Source: Paracoccaceae bacterium
GTDB lineage: Bacteria > Pseudomonadota > Alphaproteobacteria > Rhodobacterales > Rhodobacteraceae
Length of the DNA stretch: 15,570 nt
Direction: 5' to 3'
NCBI GenBank assembly: GCA_015485375.1
Contig: WFTU01000003.1
Span: 1-15,570 of the forward strand
The notes beneath the pieces are model-generated. The model ran no database searches and had not been told where the DNA came from. It saw only the letters and a program-made list of their open reading frames with translations. A program made the translations under genes and the position numbers. Position 1 is the stretch's first letter. The number at the start of each line of letters is the position of its first letter. This document shows, in pieces, positions 6,166-14,038 of the stretch.

Positions 6166-7034
6166 GCGCTGTTCTGGACATCCGCGACCTGCGGCTGCGG
6201 TTCCGCGGCTACACCGGCACCACCGAGGTGCTGCACGGCATTTCGCTGAACATCCAGGCCGGTGAACGGGTGGCGCTGGTGGGCGAAAGCGGGTCGGGGA
6301 AATCGGTGACCGCGCGCATCGTGCTGGGGCTGCTGCAGGAACTGCCCAGCGCGCGCATCGAGGGCGATCTGTTCTTCGAGGGGCAGGATCTGAACAGGCT
6401 GTCGCGCCGCCAGTGGCACGCGCTGCGCGGCACCGCGATGTCGATGGTTTTCCAGGACCCGACCTCGGCGCTGAACCCGGTGTTCACCATCGGCGTGCAG
6501 TTTGCCGAAGTGCTGCGGCGGCGCAAGCCGAACCTGTCCGAGGCCGAGACCGCGACGCGCGCCGGTGAATTGCTGCATTCGGTGTCGATCCATGATCCCG
6601 AACGCGTGCTCGGGGCCTATCCGTTCCAGCTGTCGGGCGGGATGAACCAGCGCGTGGTGATCGCCATGGCGCTGGCCAATCACCCGTCGCTGTTGATCGC
6701 CGACGAACCGGGCACCGCGCTGGATGTGACGGTGCAGGCCCAGACGCTGAGGCTGATGCACGACCTGGTCGAACAGACTGGCACGGCGGTTTTCTTCATC
6801 TCGCACAACCTTGGCGTGGTGCGCGAGTTCGCCGACCGGGTGTATGTGATCTATCGCGGGCGCATCGTCGAACAGGGGCCCACGGCCGAGGTGTTCCACA
6901 ACCCCGGCCACGCCTATACGCGCGCCCTGATGGCGGCGGTGCCGCGCATTACCGGCGGCGGCATCCCGGAAATCGCCGATGTGGACGCGGCCTTTCTGGA
7001 GCCCTGCGTCATTCATGACGGAGACGGGACATGA
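6162..7034 (+). CDS. ABC transporter ATPase, DppD/OppD type
   Basis: A 290-residue nucleotide-binding subunit. It shows Walker A GESGSGKS (41-48), a Q-loop in FQDPTSALNP, signature LSGGM (157-161), Walker B with D181-E182 (LLIADEP), D-loop ALD, and switch histidine H215 (FISHNLG). A short oligopeptide-transporter C-terminal extension follows (HAYTRALMAAVPR). ATG 6162 is chosen because the ATGA overlap with the DppC-type gene is exact and the domain begins there; the frame is open upstream to 5781 only because it lies inside the permease gene. After Walker B the usual T in EPTTALD is G here (EPGTALD). The C-terminus is shorter than in classic DppD and keeps a single cysteine (LEPCVIH), so the iron-sulfur cysteine cluster known from some DppD/OppD proteins is absent. 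It should form a heterodimer with the next gene product. Confidence 0.92.
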   Translation: MSAVLDIRDLRLRFRGYTGTTEVLHGISLNIQAGERVALVGESGSGKSVTARIVLGLLQELPSARIEGDLFFEGQDLNRLSRRQWHALRGTAMSMVFQDPTSALNPVFTIGVQFAEVLRRRKPNLSEAETATRAGELLHSVSIHDPERVLGAYPFQLSGGMNQRVVIAMALANHPSLLIADEPGTALDVTVQAQTLRLMHDLVEQTGTAVFFISHNLGVVREFADRVYVIYRGRIVEQGPTAEVFHNPGHAYTRALMAAVPRITGGGIPEIADVDAAFLEPCVIHDGDGT

Positions 7035-7837
7035 GTGCGATCCTTTCCCTGAAGAACGTCAGCAAGACCTTCGGGCATGGCGACCGGGCGGTGCATGCCG
7101 TGCGTGATGTCAGCCTTGACGTGGCGCCGGGCGAATGCCTGGCGGTGGTCGGCGAAAGCGGGTCCGGCAAGACCACGCTGGCCAACATGATCCTGGGCGT
7201 TTTCGCGCAAACTGCCGGCGAAATCCTGTTCGAAGGCGCCCCCTTGCCGGCGCGCCGCACGCTGGAACAGCGCCGCGCGATCCAGCTGGTGCAGCAAAAC
7301 CCGCTGTCGTCGCTGAACCCCAAGCGGTCGGTTGGCGCCTCGGTGCGCCTTGGGCTGGATGTCTATGGCATCGGCGCGAAAAAGGACCGCTGGTTGCTGG
7401 TCGAGGCGGCGCTGGCCGAGGTCGGGCTGGATGCGAACATGCGCACCCGCCCGCCGGCGGCGCTTTCGGGCGGGCAACGCCAGCGCGTTGCCATCGCGCG
7501 CGCGCTGGCCTGCCGGTCGCGCCTGGTGGTGCTGGACGAACCTACCTCGGCGCTGGACGTGCTGGTGCAGGCACGGGTGCTGCGGCTGTTGAACGACCTG
7601 CGCCGCGACAAGGGGCTGACCTACATTTTCATCACCCATGACCTGTCGGTGGTGCGCAATGTGGCCGACCGGGTGGCGGTGTTCCGGGCCGGGCAACTGG
7701 TCGAACTGGCCCCGACCCGGCGCATTTTCGAAGCACCGCAGCAAAGCTACACGCGACAACTGATCAGCGCCATTCCGGTGGTGTCCGACGACGAACTGGA
7801 ATTGCGCGACGCATTGGCAGGGGAAACTTTGGCATGA
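7031..7837 (+). CDS. ABC transporter ATPase, DppF/OppF type
   Basis: A 268-residue second nucleotide-binding subunit. Motifs seen are Walker A GESGSGKT (41-48), a Q-loop in VQQNPLSSLNPKRSVG, signature LSGGQ (145-149), Walker B with D169-E170 (LVVLDEPTSALDV), and switch histidine H203 (FITHDLSVV). The SLNP.. .SVG.. text and the closing QSYTRQLISAIP are typical of the DppF/OppF branch. It overlaps both neighbours by ATGA (7031-7034 and 7834-7837). With the preceding ATPase it would power import through the two permeases, completing a five-gene importer. Complete catalytic motifs mean it should be active. The protein ends soon after the transporter core, without a long C-terminal extension. Confidence 0.92.
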   Translation: MSAILSLKNVSKTFGHGDRAVHAVRDVSLDVAPGECLAVVGESGSGKTTLANMILGVFAQTAGEILFEGAPLPARRTLEQRRAIQLVQQNPLSSLNPKRSVGASVRLGLDVYGIGAKKDRWLLVEAALAEVGLDANMRTRPPAALSGGQRQRVAIARALACRSRLVVLDEPTSALDVLVQARVLRLLNDLRRDKGLTYIFITHDLSVVRNVADRVAVFRAGQLVELAPTRRIFEAPQQSYTRQLISAIPVVSDDELELRDALAGETLA

Positions 7838-8331
7838 CGGAATTTTCAACCGCACTTGCAACGGCGGACAACCAGCCGGAAACCACTTACCGGTCGCTGG
7901 AAAACCTGGTCCGGGACACCATCGGCGTGCGGCTCTTCACGCTGATGGAGGTGGACCAGAAACGCGGAGTGGTGTGGCGCAGCTACACGAACATGCCCGA
8001 TGCCTACCCGGTTCTGGGGGAAAAGCCGCTGTTGCAGAACCGCTGGTCCGAGATCGTGGAGGGGCGTCACGAAACCTTTGTTGCCAACTCGATCCAGGAA
8101 ATTGCGGAAGTGTTTTCGGATCACGAGCTGATCCGTTCGCTTGGCTGCGAAAGCTGCCTCAACCTGCCGATTGTCATCATGGGCCATCTGCGGGGCACGC
8201 TCAACTGCCTGGACGTTGCCGGTCACTACACGCCCGAACGCGTGGCGGCAGCGCAATCCCTGAAAACCGCCGGCGCGGCTGCCTTTCTGCTGGCCGGCGC
8301 GATCCGCAAGCAAGGAGAAGAAAATGGCTAG
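7834..8331 (+). CDS. Stand-alone GAF-domain protein coupled to hyuA
   Basis: A 165-residue soluble protein that is almost entirely one GAF-like domain, a fold that binds small molecules or senses redox state. GAF features are the early FTLMEVDQKRGVVWRSYTN strand pair, a central FVANSIQEIAEVFSDHELIR, and the closing CLNLPIVIMGHLRGTLNCLD strands. There is no output domain (no kinase, cyclase, DNA-binding or phosphodiesterase part), no signal peptide and no membrane helix. Cysteines stand at C105, C108 (CESC) and C125, close to where a ligand pocket would be. The gene starts inside the ATPase stop (ATGA at 7834) and its stop overlaps hyuA by 8 bases, so it is co-translated with both. The position suggests an allosteric or sensing partner of HyuA/HyuB or of the transporter; that is inference. 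A free methionine sulfoxide reductase role is less likely, as the usual cysteine set is not evident. Confidence 0.8.
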   Translation: MTEFSTALATADNQPETTYRSLENLVRDTIGVRLFTLMEVDQKRGVVWRSYTNMPDAYPVLGEKPLLQNRWSEIVEGRHETFVANSIQEIAEVFSDHELIRSLGCESCLNLPIVIMGHLRGTLNCLDVAGHYTPERVAAAQSLKTAGAAAFLLAGAIRKQGEENG

Positions 8332-10399
8332 ACTGACCCGCCGGGTGGCCACCGATGTCGGCGGCACGTTCACCGATCTCGTCTGTTTTGAAACCGATGC
8401 CGATACCGGGCAAAGCCGGATCATCACGGCCAAATCCGATACCACGCCGCCGGATTTCGAGACCGGCGTTCTCAATGTCCTGGAAAAGGGCGGGGTCGAT
8501 CCGGCCAGCATAGATTTCCTGGCCCATGGCACCACCGTGGTGATCAATGCGCTGACCGAGCGCAAGGGCGTGACCGTCGGGCTGATCACCACCGAGGGGT
8601 TCCGTGACACGCTCGAAATTGCCCGCGGCAACCGGCCCGATTTCTTCAACCTGCACTATGAAAAGCCCGCGCCTTTCGTGCCGCGCTACCTGCGCGCAGA
8701 ACTGCCGGGGCGGATGAACTACACGGGCGAGGAACGCACACCGCTTGACCTGTCGGACCTGCCCGCGATCCTTGATACGTTCCGCGAAAACGGTGTCGAG
8801 GCGGTAGCGATCAGCTTCCTGCATTCCTATGCCAATACCGCCCACGAGGCGGCCGCGCTTGCCGAGGTCAAGCGTCTCTGGCCCGAGGTGTCGGTAGTGG
8901 CGTCGCACCAGATCACCCGCGAATGGCGCGAATACGAACGCACCAACACCGCGGTGCTGTCGGCCTATGTGCAGCCGGTCGCGGCGCGCTACCTGCAGAA
9001 ACTGGGCGACGGGCTGGCTTCGCGTGGGTTCGCCGGCAGCCCCTACATCATGCAGTCCAACTGCGGCGTGGATTCGCTGGCCGCCACGTCGCGCACACCC
9101 ATCACCATGGTCGAAAGCGGCCCGGCCTCGGGCTTCTGGGGGGCGGCGGAACTGGGCCGGCTGATCGGCGAACCCAACGTGCTGGCGCTCGATATCGGCG
9201 GCACCACCGCGAAATGTTCGCTGATCGAGAACGGCGAAGTGCGGATCATGACGGATTACTGGATCGAGCGGTCGCGTAAGTCGGCGGGCTACCCGATCAT
9301 GGTTCCGGTGGTGGACCTGGTCGAGATCGGTAATGGCGGCGGCTCGATCGCCTGGGTGGACGATTACGGCAAGCTGCACGTGGGTCCGCAATCGGCGGGC
9401 GCATTGCCGGGGCCGGCGGCCTATGGCAAGGGCGGCACGCAGGCGACCACCACGGATGCGAACCTCTGGCTGGGGCGTATCAACAAGGACTATTTCTGCG
9501 GCGGCGCGCTGGATGCCGACATGGCTGCGGCCGAAAAGGCGATCACCGCGCTTGGCGAAAAGCTGGGGGTCGGGCCGGACCAGGCCGCCGAGGGCATCAT
9601 CCGCATCGCCAACAACAACATGGTCAATGCGCTGAAACTGGTGTCGCTGAACCGCGGGTTCGACACCCGCGATTTCACGCTGATGGCCTTTGGCGGCGGC
9701 GGCGGCATGCACGCCGTGGCGCTGGGCCAGGAACTGCAGGTGAAAAAGGTGGTGGTGCCGGCGGCAGCCTCGGTGTTTTCGGCCTGGGGCATGATGATGT
9801 CGGACCTGCGTCGGGATTTTTTCGTCACCCACCTGGCCGACCTGACCGAGGGCGCCGCACCCGAGATCGAAGCGGTATTCGCCGAGGCCGAGACCAAGGC
9901 CCTGGCGACCTTCGCCGAAGAAGGCGTGGAGGCGCAGAAGGTCAGTTTCCTGCGCTATGGCAAGTTTCGCTACCAGAACCAGGAACACACGACCGAGGTG
10001 CTCTTGTCCGGGGAAACCATCACTGACGATGCGCTGGGGCGGATCGCGAATGATTTTCACGAAACCTACGAACGCGAATACACCTACCGGCTGGACGCGC
10101 CCGTCGAAATGGTTGGCATCCACCTGGTGGCCAAGGCCGAGGTGGGCAAGCTGGAAATGATCCCGGAACCGTTTGGACCGGCAGATGCGGGTCCGGCGCT
10201 CAAGGGCCGGCGAACCGTGGACTATGCGCTCGAGGGCAGGCACGAGGCGCAGATCTACGATGGCGACAAGCTGCGGCCGGGGATGGCCTTTGCCGGGCCC
10301 GCCATCGTCGAGGACAGCGGCTCGACGGTGGTGATCCACCCATCCAACACGGTCGAGATCGACGCCTACCGCAACATCCACATCACCCTGAACGCGTGA
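8324..10399 (+). CDS. hyuA: Hydantoinase/oxoprolinase family protein, subunit A
   Basis: A 691-residue HyuA-type subunit. The family (N-methylhydantoinase A, 5-oxoprolinase N-terminal half, acetone/acetophenone carboxylase subunits) uses ATP to activate a cyclic amide or ketone. The N-terminal Hydant_A_N region opens with DVGGTFTD (11-18) and holds DFLAHGTTVVINAL. The Hydantoinase_A core has the second phosphate-binding motif DIGGTTAK (290-297), GNGGGSIAWVD from 336, and FGGGGGMHAV. A C-terminal domain follows to the end. The start is set by AAGGAG at 8312-8317, 6 bases before ATG 8324. The gene overlaps the GAF gene and leads into hyuB after 10 bases. The loop normally reading SAGADPGPACYG has L361 and A366 in place of D and C. 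Substrate unresolved: hydantoins, N-methylhydantoin, 5-oxoproline or another lactam. The two-subunit form fits a hydantoinase better than a eukaryotic-type fused oxoprolinase. Confidence 0.9.
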   Translation: MARLTRRVATDVGGTFTDLVCFETDADTGQSRIITAKSDTTPPDFETGVLNVLEKGGVDPASIDFLAHGTTVVINALTERKGVTVGLITTEGFRDTLEIARGNRPDFFNLHYEKPAPFVPRYLRAELPGRMNYTGEERTPLDLSDLPAILDTFRENGVEAVAISFLHSYANTAHEAAALAEVKRLWPEVSVVASHQITREWREYERTNTAVLSAYVQPVAARYLQKLGDGLASRGFAGSPYIMQSNCGVDSLAATSRTPITMVESGPASGFWGAAELGRLIGEPNVLALDIGGTTAKCSLIENGEVRIMTDYWIERSRKSAGYPIMVPVVDLVEIGNGGGSIAWVDDYGKLHVGPQSAGALPGPAAYGKGGTQATTTDANLWLGRINKDYFCGGALDADMAAAEKAITALGEKLGVGPDQAAEGIIRIANNNMVNALKLVSLNRGFDTRDFTLMAFGGGGGMHAVALGQELQVKKVVVPAAASVFSAWGMMMSDLRRDFFVTHLADLTEGAAPEIEAVFAEAETKALATFAEEGVEAQKVSFLRYGKFRYQNQEHTTEVLLSGETITDDALGRIANDFHETYEREYTYRLDAPVEMVGIHLVAKAEVGKLEMIPEPFGPADAGPALKGRRTVDYALEGRHEAQIYDGDKLRPGMAFAGPAIVEDSGSTVVIHPSNTVEIDAYRNIHITLNA

Positions 10400-10402
10400 G
10401 GA
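10398..10402 (+). promoter_or_regulatory. hyuB: Ribosome binding site fixing the hyuB start
   Basis: GAGGA ends 7 bases before ATG 10410, an optimal distance. It favours that ATG over the in-frame TTG at 10404, which would be only 1 base away. It overlaps the end of hyuA (TGA at 10397-10399), so ribosomes finishing hyuA can restart here. Confidence 0.7.
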
Positions 10403-10409
10403 TTTGACC

Positions 10410-12071
10410 ATGACTCAGTCCAACGATCCGATCACCCTGGAGATCATCCAGAACTCCCTGCAGGCCGCCGCCGACGAGATGTTTGCGGCCATGCGCAAGA
10501 CGGCGATGAGTTCGATCATCTACGAGGTGCTCGACATGGGCACTGGCATTACCGATGCGCAGGGGCGCATTGCCTCGTCCGGGGCAGGCATCCCGGCCTT
10601 TATCGGCGTGCTCGACAAGTCGGTGCAGGTGCTGCTTGAAAAATTCGGCAAGTCCGGTGAAATCCGCCCCGGCGACGTGTTCATCACCAACGATCCGTAT
10701 TACGGCGGCGTCACCCACCTGAACGATCTGGTGCTGGCGATGCCGGTGTTTTCCGATGGCCAGCTGATCGCCTGGACCGCGAACATCGCCCATAATTCCG
10801 ACGTGGGCGGCATGGCGCCGGGGTCGCTTTCGGGCGAGGCGACCGAGGTATTCCAGGAAGGGCTGCGCCTGCCGGCCGTCAAGCTGATCAGCCAGGGCGT
10901 GACCGAACAGGCGGTGATGGACATCATCACGGTGAACTCGCGCATGCCCGACTACCTTCTGGGTGATGTCTGGGCGGCGATCGCGTCGGTTCGCATCGGC
11001 GCCAGGCGGCTCGAAGACCTGGCTGCGAAATACGGGGTCGAAACCTTCATCCGCGCGATAGACAGTTTCATGGACTTCGGCGAAACCGCAGCGCTTGCGG
11101 AACTCAAGAGCCTGCCCAAGGGCACGTTCGAACTGTCCGAGGAGCAGGACGACGGGCGCGTCTACAACGTCAAGATCACCATCACCGATGAAGAATTCAT
11201 CGTCGATCTGCGTGACAATCCCGACCAGGATCCGGGGCCGACGAACACCAGCCGCGACGGCACGATGATCTGCGCGCAGATGGTGTTCAAGTCGCTAACC
11301 GACCCCGACACCCCGGCCAATGACGGATCGTTCCGCCCGCTCAAGGTGCTGACCCGCGAAGGCTCGGTCTTTCATGCGCGCGAACCGGCGGCCATCGGGT
11401 TCTACTTTGAAACCGAGGTGCGGGTTTACGACCTGATCTGGCGCTGCCTGGCGCCCCATATCCCGCAGCGGCTGCCGGCGGGGCATTTCGCGTCGATCTG
11501 CGGCACGTTCATCGGCGGCATCCACCCGGACACGGGGCGCCAGTACACGATCATCGAACCGCAGCTTGGAGGCTGGGGCGCCTGGGAAGGCCACGACGGC
11601 AACGCCTGCATATTCTCGGGCTTTCACGGCGAAACCTACAACACCCCTGCGGAAATCTCTGAAGCGCGCAACGGCCTGTTCGTTGATCGCATGGAACTGA
11701 ATACCGAACCCGGCGGCGAAGGCGAATTCACCGGCGGGCGTGGCCTGCGGCTGGAATACCGGATTCGCACCAATGACGGGTTCCTGACCGCGGGATACAC
11801 GCGCTCGCGCATCAAGCCCTGGGCGCTCGAAGGCGGGCTGGAAGGTTCGGGCAATTATGTCGAGGTTCTCAAGACCGACGGATCGCTTGAACGTTATTCC
11901 TTCGTGTCGGGGCTCACGGTGAACCGCGACGACGTGATCCGCGTGGTGACATCCTGCGGTGGCGGCTATGGCGACCCGAAGAAGCGCGACCGGGACAAGG
12001 TGCGCGAAGACATTCGCAACGGGTTTATCGCTGCAGAGCGTGCACGCGAGATTTATGGCCTACTCGGTTGA
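10410..12071 (+). CDS. hyuB: Hydantoinase/oxoprolinase family protein, subunit B
   Basis: A 553-residue HyuB-type subunit that partners HyuA in ATP-dependent opening of a cyclic amide ring. Most of the chain is one Hydantoinase_B domain. Conserved blocks seen are ADEMFAAMRKTAMSSIIYEV near the N-terminus, GDVFITNDPYYGGVTHLND, IAHNSDVGGMAPGS, EGLRLPAVKL, the central DLRDNPDQDPGPTNTSRDG, PAGHFASICGTFIGG, EPQLGGWGAWEGHDGN, and the C-terminal SCGGGYGDP (from residue 515). Length is typical. It lies 10 bases after hyuA, with GAGGA as ribosome binding site. A second, divergent hyuB lies at 14039 onward; this copy shares the codon style of hyuA and the transporter and so is the likely native partner of HyuA. 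Specific substrate and catalytic residues cannot be assigned from the sequence. Confidence 0.9.
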   Translation: MTQSNDPITLEIIQNSLQAAADEMFAAMRKTAMSSIIYEVLDMGTGITDAQGRIASSGAGIPAFIGVLDKSVQVLLEKFGKSGEIRPGDVFITNDPYYGGVTHLNDLVLAMPVFSDGQLIAWTANIAHNSDVGGMAPGSLSGEATEVFQEGLRLPAVKLISQGVTEQAVMDIITVNSRMPDYLLGDVWAAIASVRIGARRLEDLAAKYGVETFIRAIDSFMDFGETAALAELKSLPKGTFELSEEQDDGRVYNVKITITDEEFIVDLRDNPDQDPGPTNTSRDGTMICAQMVFKSLTDPDTPANDGSFRPLKVLTREGSVFHAREPAAIGFYFETEVRVYDLIWRCLAPHIPQRLPAGHFASICGTFIGGIHPDTGRQYTIIEPQLGGWGAWEGHDGNACIFSGFHGETYNTPAEISEARNGLFVDRMELNTEPGGEGEFTGGRGLRLEYRIRTNDGFLTAGYTRSRIKPWALEGGLEGSGNYVEVLKTDGSLERYSFVSGLTVNRDDVIRVVTSCGGGYGDPKKRDRDKVREDIRNGFIAAERAREIYGLLG

Positions 12072-12098
12072 TCATCTGAAAAAATAGTAGGGAAAGAG

Positions 12099-12899
12099 AT
12101 GGAACCGCTGCTGAAAGTTATGTATTTGAACCCACTTGGTAATTCCGACTACGATCAGGTGTTTGCCGACATGTGCCGGCGCTACCGGCTGCCGGGCACC
12201 GAGGTTCACGTGACCTCGCTGACCAAACAGGACGGCGGCTTTTCGCATATCGAATATCGCAGCTACGAGGCGATCGTGATGCGCGGGATCATCCGCGCAA
12301 CTCGGCGTGCAGTGCGCGAGGGTTTCGATGCGCTGGCTATTGGCTGTTTCTACGACACAGGATTACATGATGCGCGCGAGATTTCGGGCGACATGATTGT
12401 AACCGCACCCTGCATGTCCTCGCTTGAGATAGCCACAACGCTCGCCAACCGCTTTGGTATCATCGTCGGACGCCGGAAATGGGTGAACCAGATGCACGGC
12501 GTAGTACGCGAAAACGGCCAGGCGGAAAAGCTGGCTGGCTTCTATCATTGTGGGCTAGGTGTGAATGATTTTCAGAAGGACCATGCCGAGACCAGCCGGC
12601 GTCTGATGGACTGTGGTCGCAAGGCCATTGAACAGGATTATGCCGAGGCCATCATCCTAGGCTGCACACTGGAAATCGGATTTTTCCAGGAAATGGAAGC
12701 AGAGTTGGGAGTTCCCGTAATAGATCCCTCGATTGCGGCTTTCAAAAGGGCGGAATATTCGGCGCTCCTGAAAAAGCAGTGTGGTTGGGTTCCCAGTCGA
12801 AAATGGTCCTGCGAGGCTCCGCCAGAAGAAGAAATCGCCCGGTTTGGCGGTTTTGACGAGGGCGAAGTATTCGGCAACCGGGTTGTCGTGCCCGTATAG
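12099..12899 (+). CDS. Asp/Glu/hydantoin racemase family protein
   Basis: A 266-residue cytoplasmic enzyme of the Asp/Glu/hydantoin racemase superfamily, which uses two cysteines, without cofactor, to remove and return a proton at a chiral carbon. Both are in place: C83 in AIGCFYDTGLHDARE, the hydantoin-racemase-like position, and C189 in IILGCTLEIGF. The opening MYLNPLGNSDYD and the APCMSSLEIATTLANRFGII segment also fit. AGGGAAAGAG before ATG 12099 is a good ribosome binding site. It follows hyuB after 27 bases with no terminator seen, so probably shares the transcript. In known hydantoin loci a racemase (HyuE) allows both enantiomers to be used; that role is inferred here. Base composition is less GC-rich than the upstream operon, with codons such as TTA (12363) rarely seen there, hinting at a different origin. 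Its C-terminal 40 residues run longer than typical hydantoin racemases. Other isomerases of the fold remain possible. Confidence 0.82.
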   Translation: MEPLLKVMYLNPLGNSDYDQVFADMCRRYRLPGTEVHVTSLTKQDGGFSHIEYRSYEAIVMRGIIRATRRAVREGFDALAIGCFYDTGLHDAREISGDMIVTAPCMSSLEIATTLANRFGIIVGRRKWVNQMHGVVRENGQAEKLAGFYHCGLGVNDFQKDHAETSRRLMDCGRKAIEQDYAEAIILGCTLEIGFFQEMEAELGVPVIDPSIAAFKRAEYSALLKKQCGWVPSRKWSCEAPPEEEIARFGGFDEGEVFGNRVVVPV

Positions 12900-12923
12900 A
12901 TGAAGGGCGATCAAGTCCCGAGC

Positions 12924-12930
12924 AGAGGAG
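12924..12930 (+). promoter_or_regulatory. Ribosome binding site fixing the M24 peptidase start
   Basis: AGAGGAG lies 8 bases before ATG 12939. The alternative in-frame ATG at 12900 directly abuts the racemase stop codon and has no comparable site, and the 13 residues it would add look unlike the family N-terminus. This supports initiation at 12939. Confidence 0.7.
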
Positions 12931-12938
12931 CGGATGGC

Positions 12939-14036
12939 ATGGAACGTACTGCAAGACGACTCGCGGAGTTAAGAAAGAAGATGGTCGAAACTGGCATCGA
13001 TCTTGTCGCGCTTGGCCCGGGAAAACACACTCAGTGGGTGCTGGGATTCCATACCTATCCGGATGAACGGCCAGCCATCCTTCTGATTTCGCGTTTGAGC
13101 GAAGCTTTCCTCATGCCCGCGCTCAATGCAGAGGACAGCCGTGGGCAAACGAGCGTCCGTCTTTTCCCCTGGGAGGATGCAGAGGGGCCGGACCAGTCGC
13201 TGGCCGATGCACTGGAATTCATCGGAGCGCGGGGCGCCAGGAAAGTGGCGATTGACGAAACCATGCGGGCCGATTTCGCGCTGCTTGTTCTTGATTCCCT
13301 CCCGGGCGTGGCGCATGAATTTACCCTGCCGACCGTAGGCGCACTTCGCATGCGCAAGGACCGGGCGGAATATGACATCCTGAAGGAAAACGCCCGGATC
13401 AACGACCGCGCGATGCAGGCCGGTATGGCCGCGCTTCGCCCCGGCATCACCGAGCGCGAGGTCGCGGATGTCATCCGCGCGCAATTCACGCAGGAAGGGG
13501 CGAAACCGCTTTTCTGGATCGTCGCGTCCGGTGCGAACGGCGCATTTCCGCATCATCACACGTCGGATCGGGTCATCGGGCCGGGCGACGCGGTGGTGGT
13601 CGACATTGGTGGCCAGAAAGGCGAATTTCCCTCCGACATGACGCGCATGGCGGTGGTGGGCGATGCACCGGAAGGCTACCAAGAGGTGCATGGCGTGGTC
13701 GAAGCGGCGGTTCAGGCCGCCCTGTCGGCGGCAAAGCCCGGCGCGCGGGCGTGCGACGTGGACCGGGCGGCGCGCGATGTCATTTCAAAGGCGGGCTACG
13801 GCGATTTTTTCGTGCACAGAACCGGCCACGGGCTGGGGCTGGACGTGCACGAGCCGCCGTTCATCACCGCCACATCGCAGGTGCTGCTCGACGAAGGCAT
13901 GGTGTTCTCGATCGAGCCCGGGATCTACCTGCCGGACCGGTTCGGCATCCGGCTGGAAGAAATCGTGTACCTGCGCGCCGATGGCCCCGAGATACTGTCA
14001 GAGTTGCCGCGCGATCTGCATGTGGCGGCTGGCTGA
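12939..14036 (+). CDS. M24 family metallopeptidase (Xaa-Pro peptidase/creatinase fold)
   Basis: A 365-residue pita-bread-fold protein. Residues 1 to about 130 form the creatinase N-terminal domain (MERTARRLAELRKKMVETGI, later LGFHTYPDERPAILLI), and about 138-355 the catalytic M24 domain. All five dimetal ligands are visible: D222 (VDIGG), D233 (SDMTR), H297 (TGHGLGLDVHE), E326 (SIEPGIY) and E340 (IRLEE). True creatinase lacks these ligands, so this is a metal-dependent peptidase, most like Xaa-Pro dipeptidase or aminopeptidase. A start at 12900 would add 13 residues but has no ribosome binding site. It sits between the racemase and a second hyuB (2-base gap), so it is probably part of the same pathway, cleaving an imported peptide or a ring-opened product. 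The 5' third is less GC-rich than the 3' half, a mosaic pattern. Prolidase versus other M24 activity cannot be settled here. Confidence 0.87.
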   Translation: MERTARRLAELRKKMVETGIDLVALGPGKHTQWVLGFHTYPDERPAILLISRLSEAFLMPALNAEDSRGQTSVRLFPWEDAEGPDQSLADALEFIGARGARKVAIDETMRADFALLVLDSLPGVAHEFTLPTVGALRMRKDRAEYDILKENARINDRAMQAGMAALRPGITEREVADVIRAQFTQEGAKPLFWIVASGANGAFPHHHTSDRVIGPGDAVVVDIGGQKGEFPSDMTRMAVVGDAPEGYQEVHGVVEAAVQAALSAAKPGARACDVDRAARDVISKAGYGDFFVHRTGHGLGLDVHEPPFITATSQVLLDEGMVFSIEPGIYLPDRFGIRLEEIVYLRADGPEILSELPRDLHVAAG

Positions 14037-14038
14037 CA

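Noticed and set aside
8201..10411. Long minus-strand open frame of 736 codons opposite hyuA
   Set aside because: It is an antisense shadow of a clear hydantoinase A gene; histidine/arginine-rich composition with no domain.
12900..12938. M24 gene starting at ATG 12900, directly after the racemase stop
   Set aside because: No ribosome binding site, while AGAGGAG lies 8 bases before ATG 12939; the added residues do not look like the family N-terminus.
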